A stretch of 12,068 nucleotides of DNA from Lachnospiraceae bacterium (lineage in GTDB: Bacteria > Bacillota > Clostridia > Lachnospirales > Lachnospiraceae): contig CAAGFP010000021.1 of the NCBI GenBank assembly GCA_900769175.1, positions 1-12,068 of the forward strand, read 5' to 3'. Made by a program: the position numbers and the translations under genes. Below the pieces are notes generated by a model that saw only the letters and a program-made list of their open reading frames with translations, was not told the DNA's origin and did no database searches. Shown here piece by piece: positions 12,053 to 12,068 of this stretch (position 1 is the stretch's first letter; each line of letters starts with the position of its first letter).

Positions 12053-12068
12053 TTTTTAGAGAGTTTGA
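12053..12068 (+). rRNA. rrs: 16S rRNA, first 16 bases only
   Basis: The window ends in AGAGAGTTTGA, whose AGAGTTTGA is the universal start of bacterial 16S rRNA (E. coli positions about 8-16, the 27F primer site). By that alignment the mature 5' end is near 12053. Tandem promoters and a structured leader upstream support the call. The rest of the gene is beyond the contig end. Confidence 0.88.

Overview
The window looks like one end of a metagenome or draft-genome contig from a Gram-positive anaerobe of the Clostridia, most likely Lachnospiraceae. The reasons are AGGAGG-type ribosome binding sites, TTGACA/TATAAT promoters with 17-base spacers, no encoded CCA on the tRNAs, a two-subunit class I fumarase, an EFR1-type flavodoxin-ferredoxin protein and a tatD-rsmA neighbourhood. 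This placement rests on recognition, not on a search. Both ends are technical boundaries. Bases 1-19 match the 3' end of the Illumina TruSeq read-2 adapter, and the last 16 bases are the 5' end of a 16S rRNA gene, where short-read assemblies usually break.

Layout. (a) 20-581, minus strand: the 5' part of a small membrane-protein gene cut off by the contig end, then tRNA-Lys(CTT) with its own promoter and terminator. (b) 657-2464, plus strand: tatD, interrupted by an in-frame TAA at codon 31, then rsmA. The RNase M5 gene often found between these two is absent; a 70-base segment that folds into a compact three-way junction lies there instead. (c) 2461-5193: an 889-residue protein with N-terminal TPRs, two internal peptide-repeat tracts and a C-terminal domain resembling a CbbX-type AAA+ module without its nucleotide-binding residues. 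(d) 5398-9028: glgB, metF and an EFR1-family gene, spaced 11 and 14 bases apart, so probably one operon, preceded by a purine-rich degenerate repeat leader. (e) 9123-10627: both subunits of class I fumarase. (f) 10624-10856: tRNA-Ser(GCT) with a fully consensus promoter and a strong terminator. (g) 10857-12052: a gene-free stretch with a 62-bp tandem repeat, a short 21-bp duplication, tandem rRNA promoters and a hairpin-rich rRNA leader, ending in 16S rRNA.

Most protein genes are housekeeping: rRNA maturation (RsmA), glycogen branching (GlgB), one-carbon metabolism (MetF) and the fumarate/malate step. The parts that ordinary annotation does not explain are the TPR/pseudo-AAA+ protein, the three-way junction before rsmA, the broken tatD and the 62-bp array. 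No mobile element, CRISPR array or defence locus was seen.
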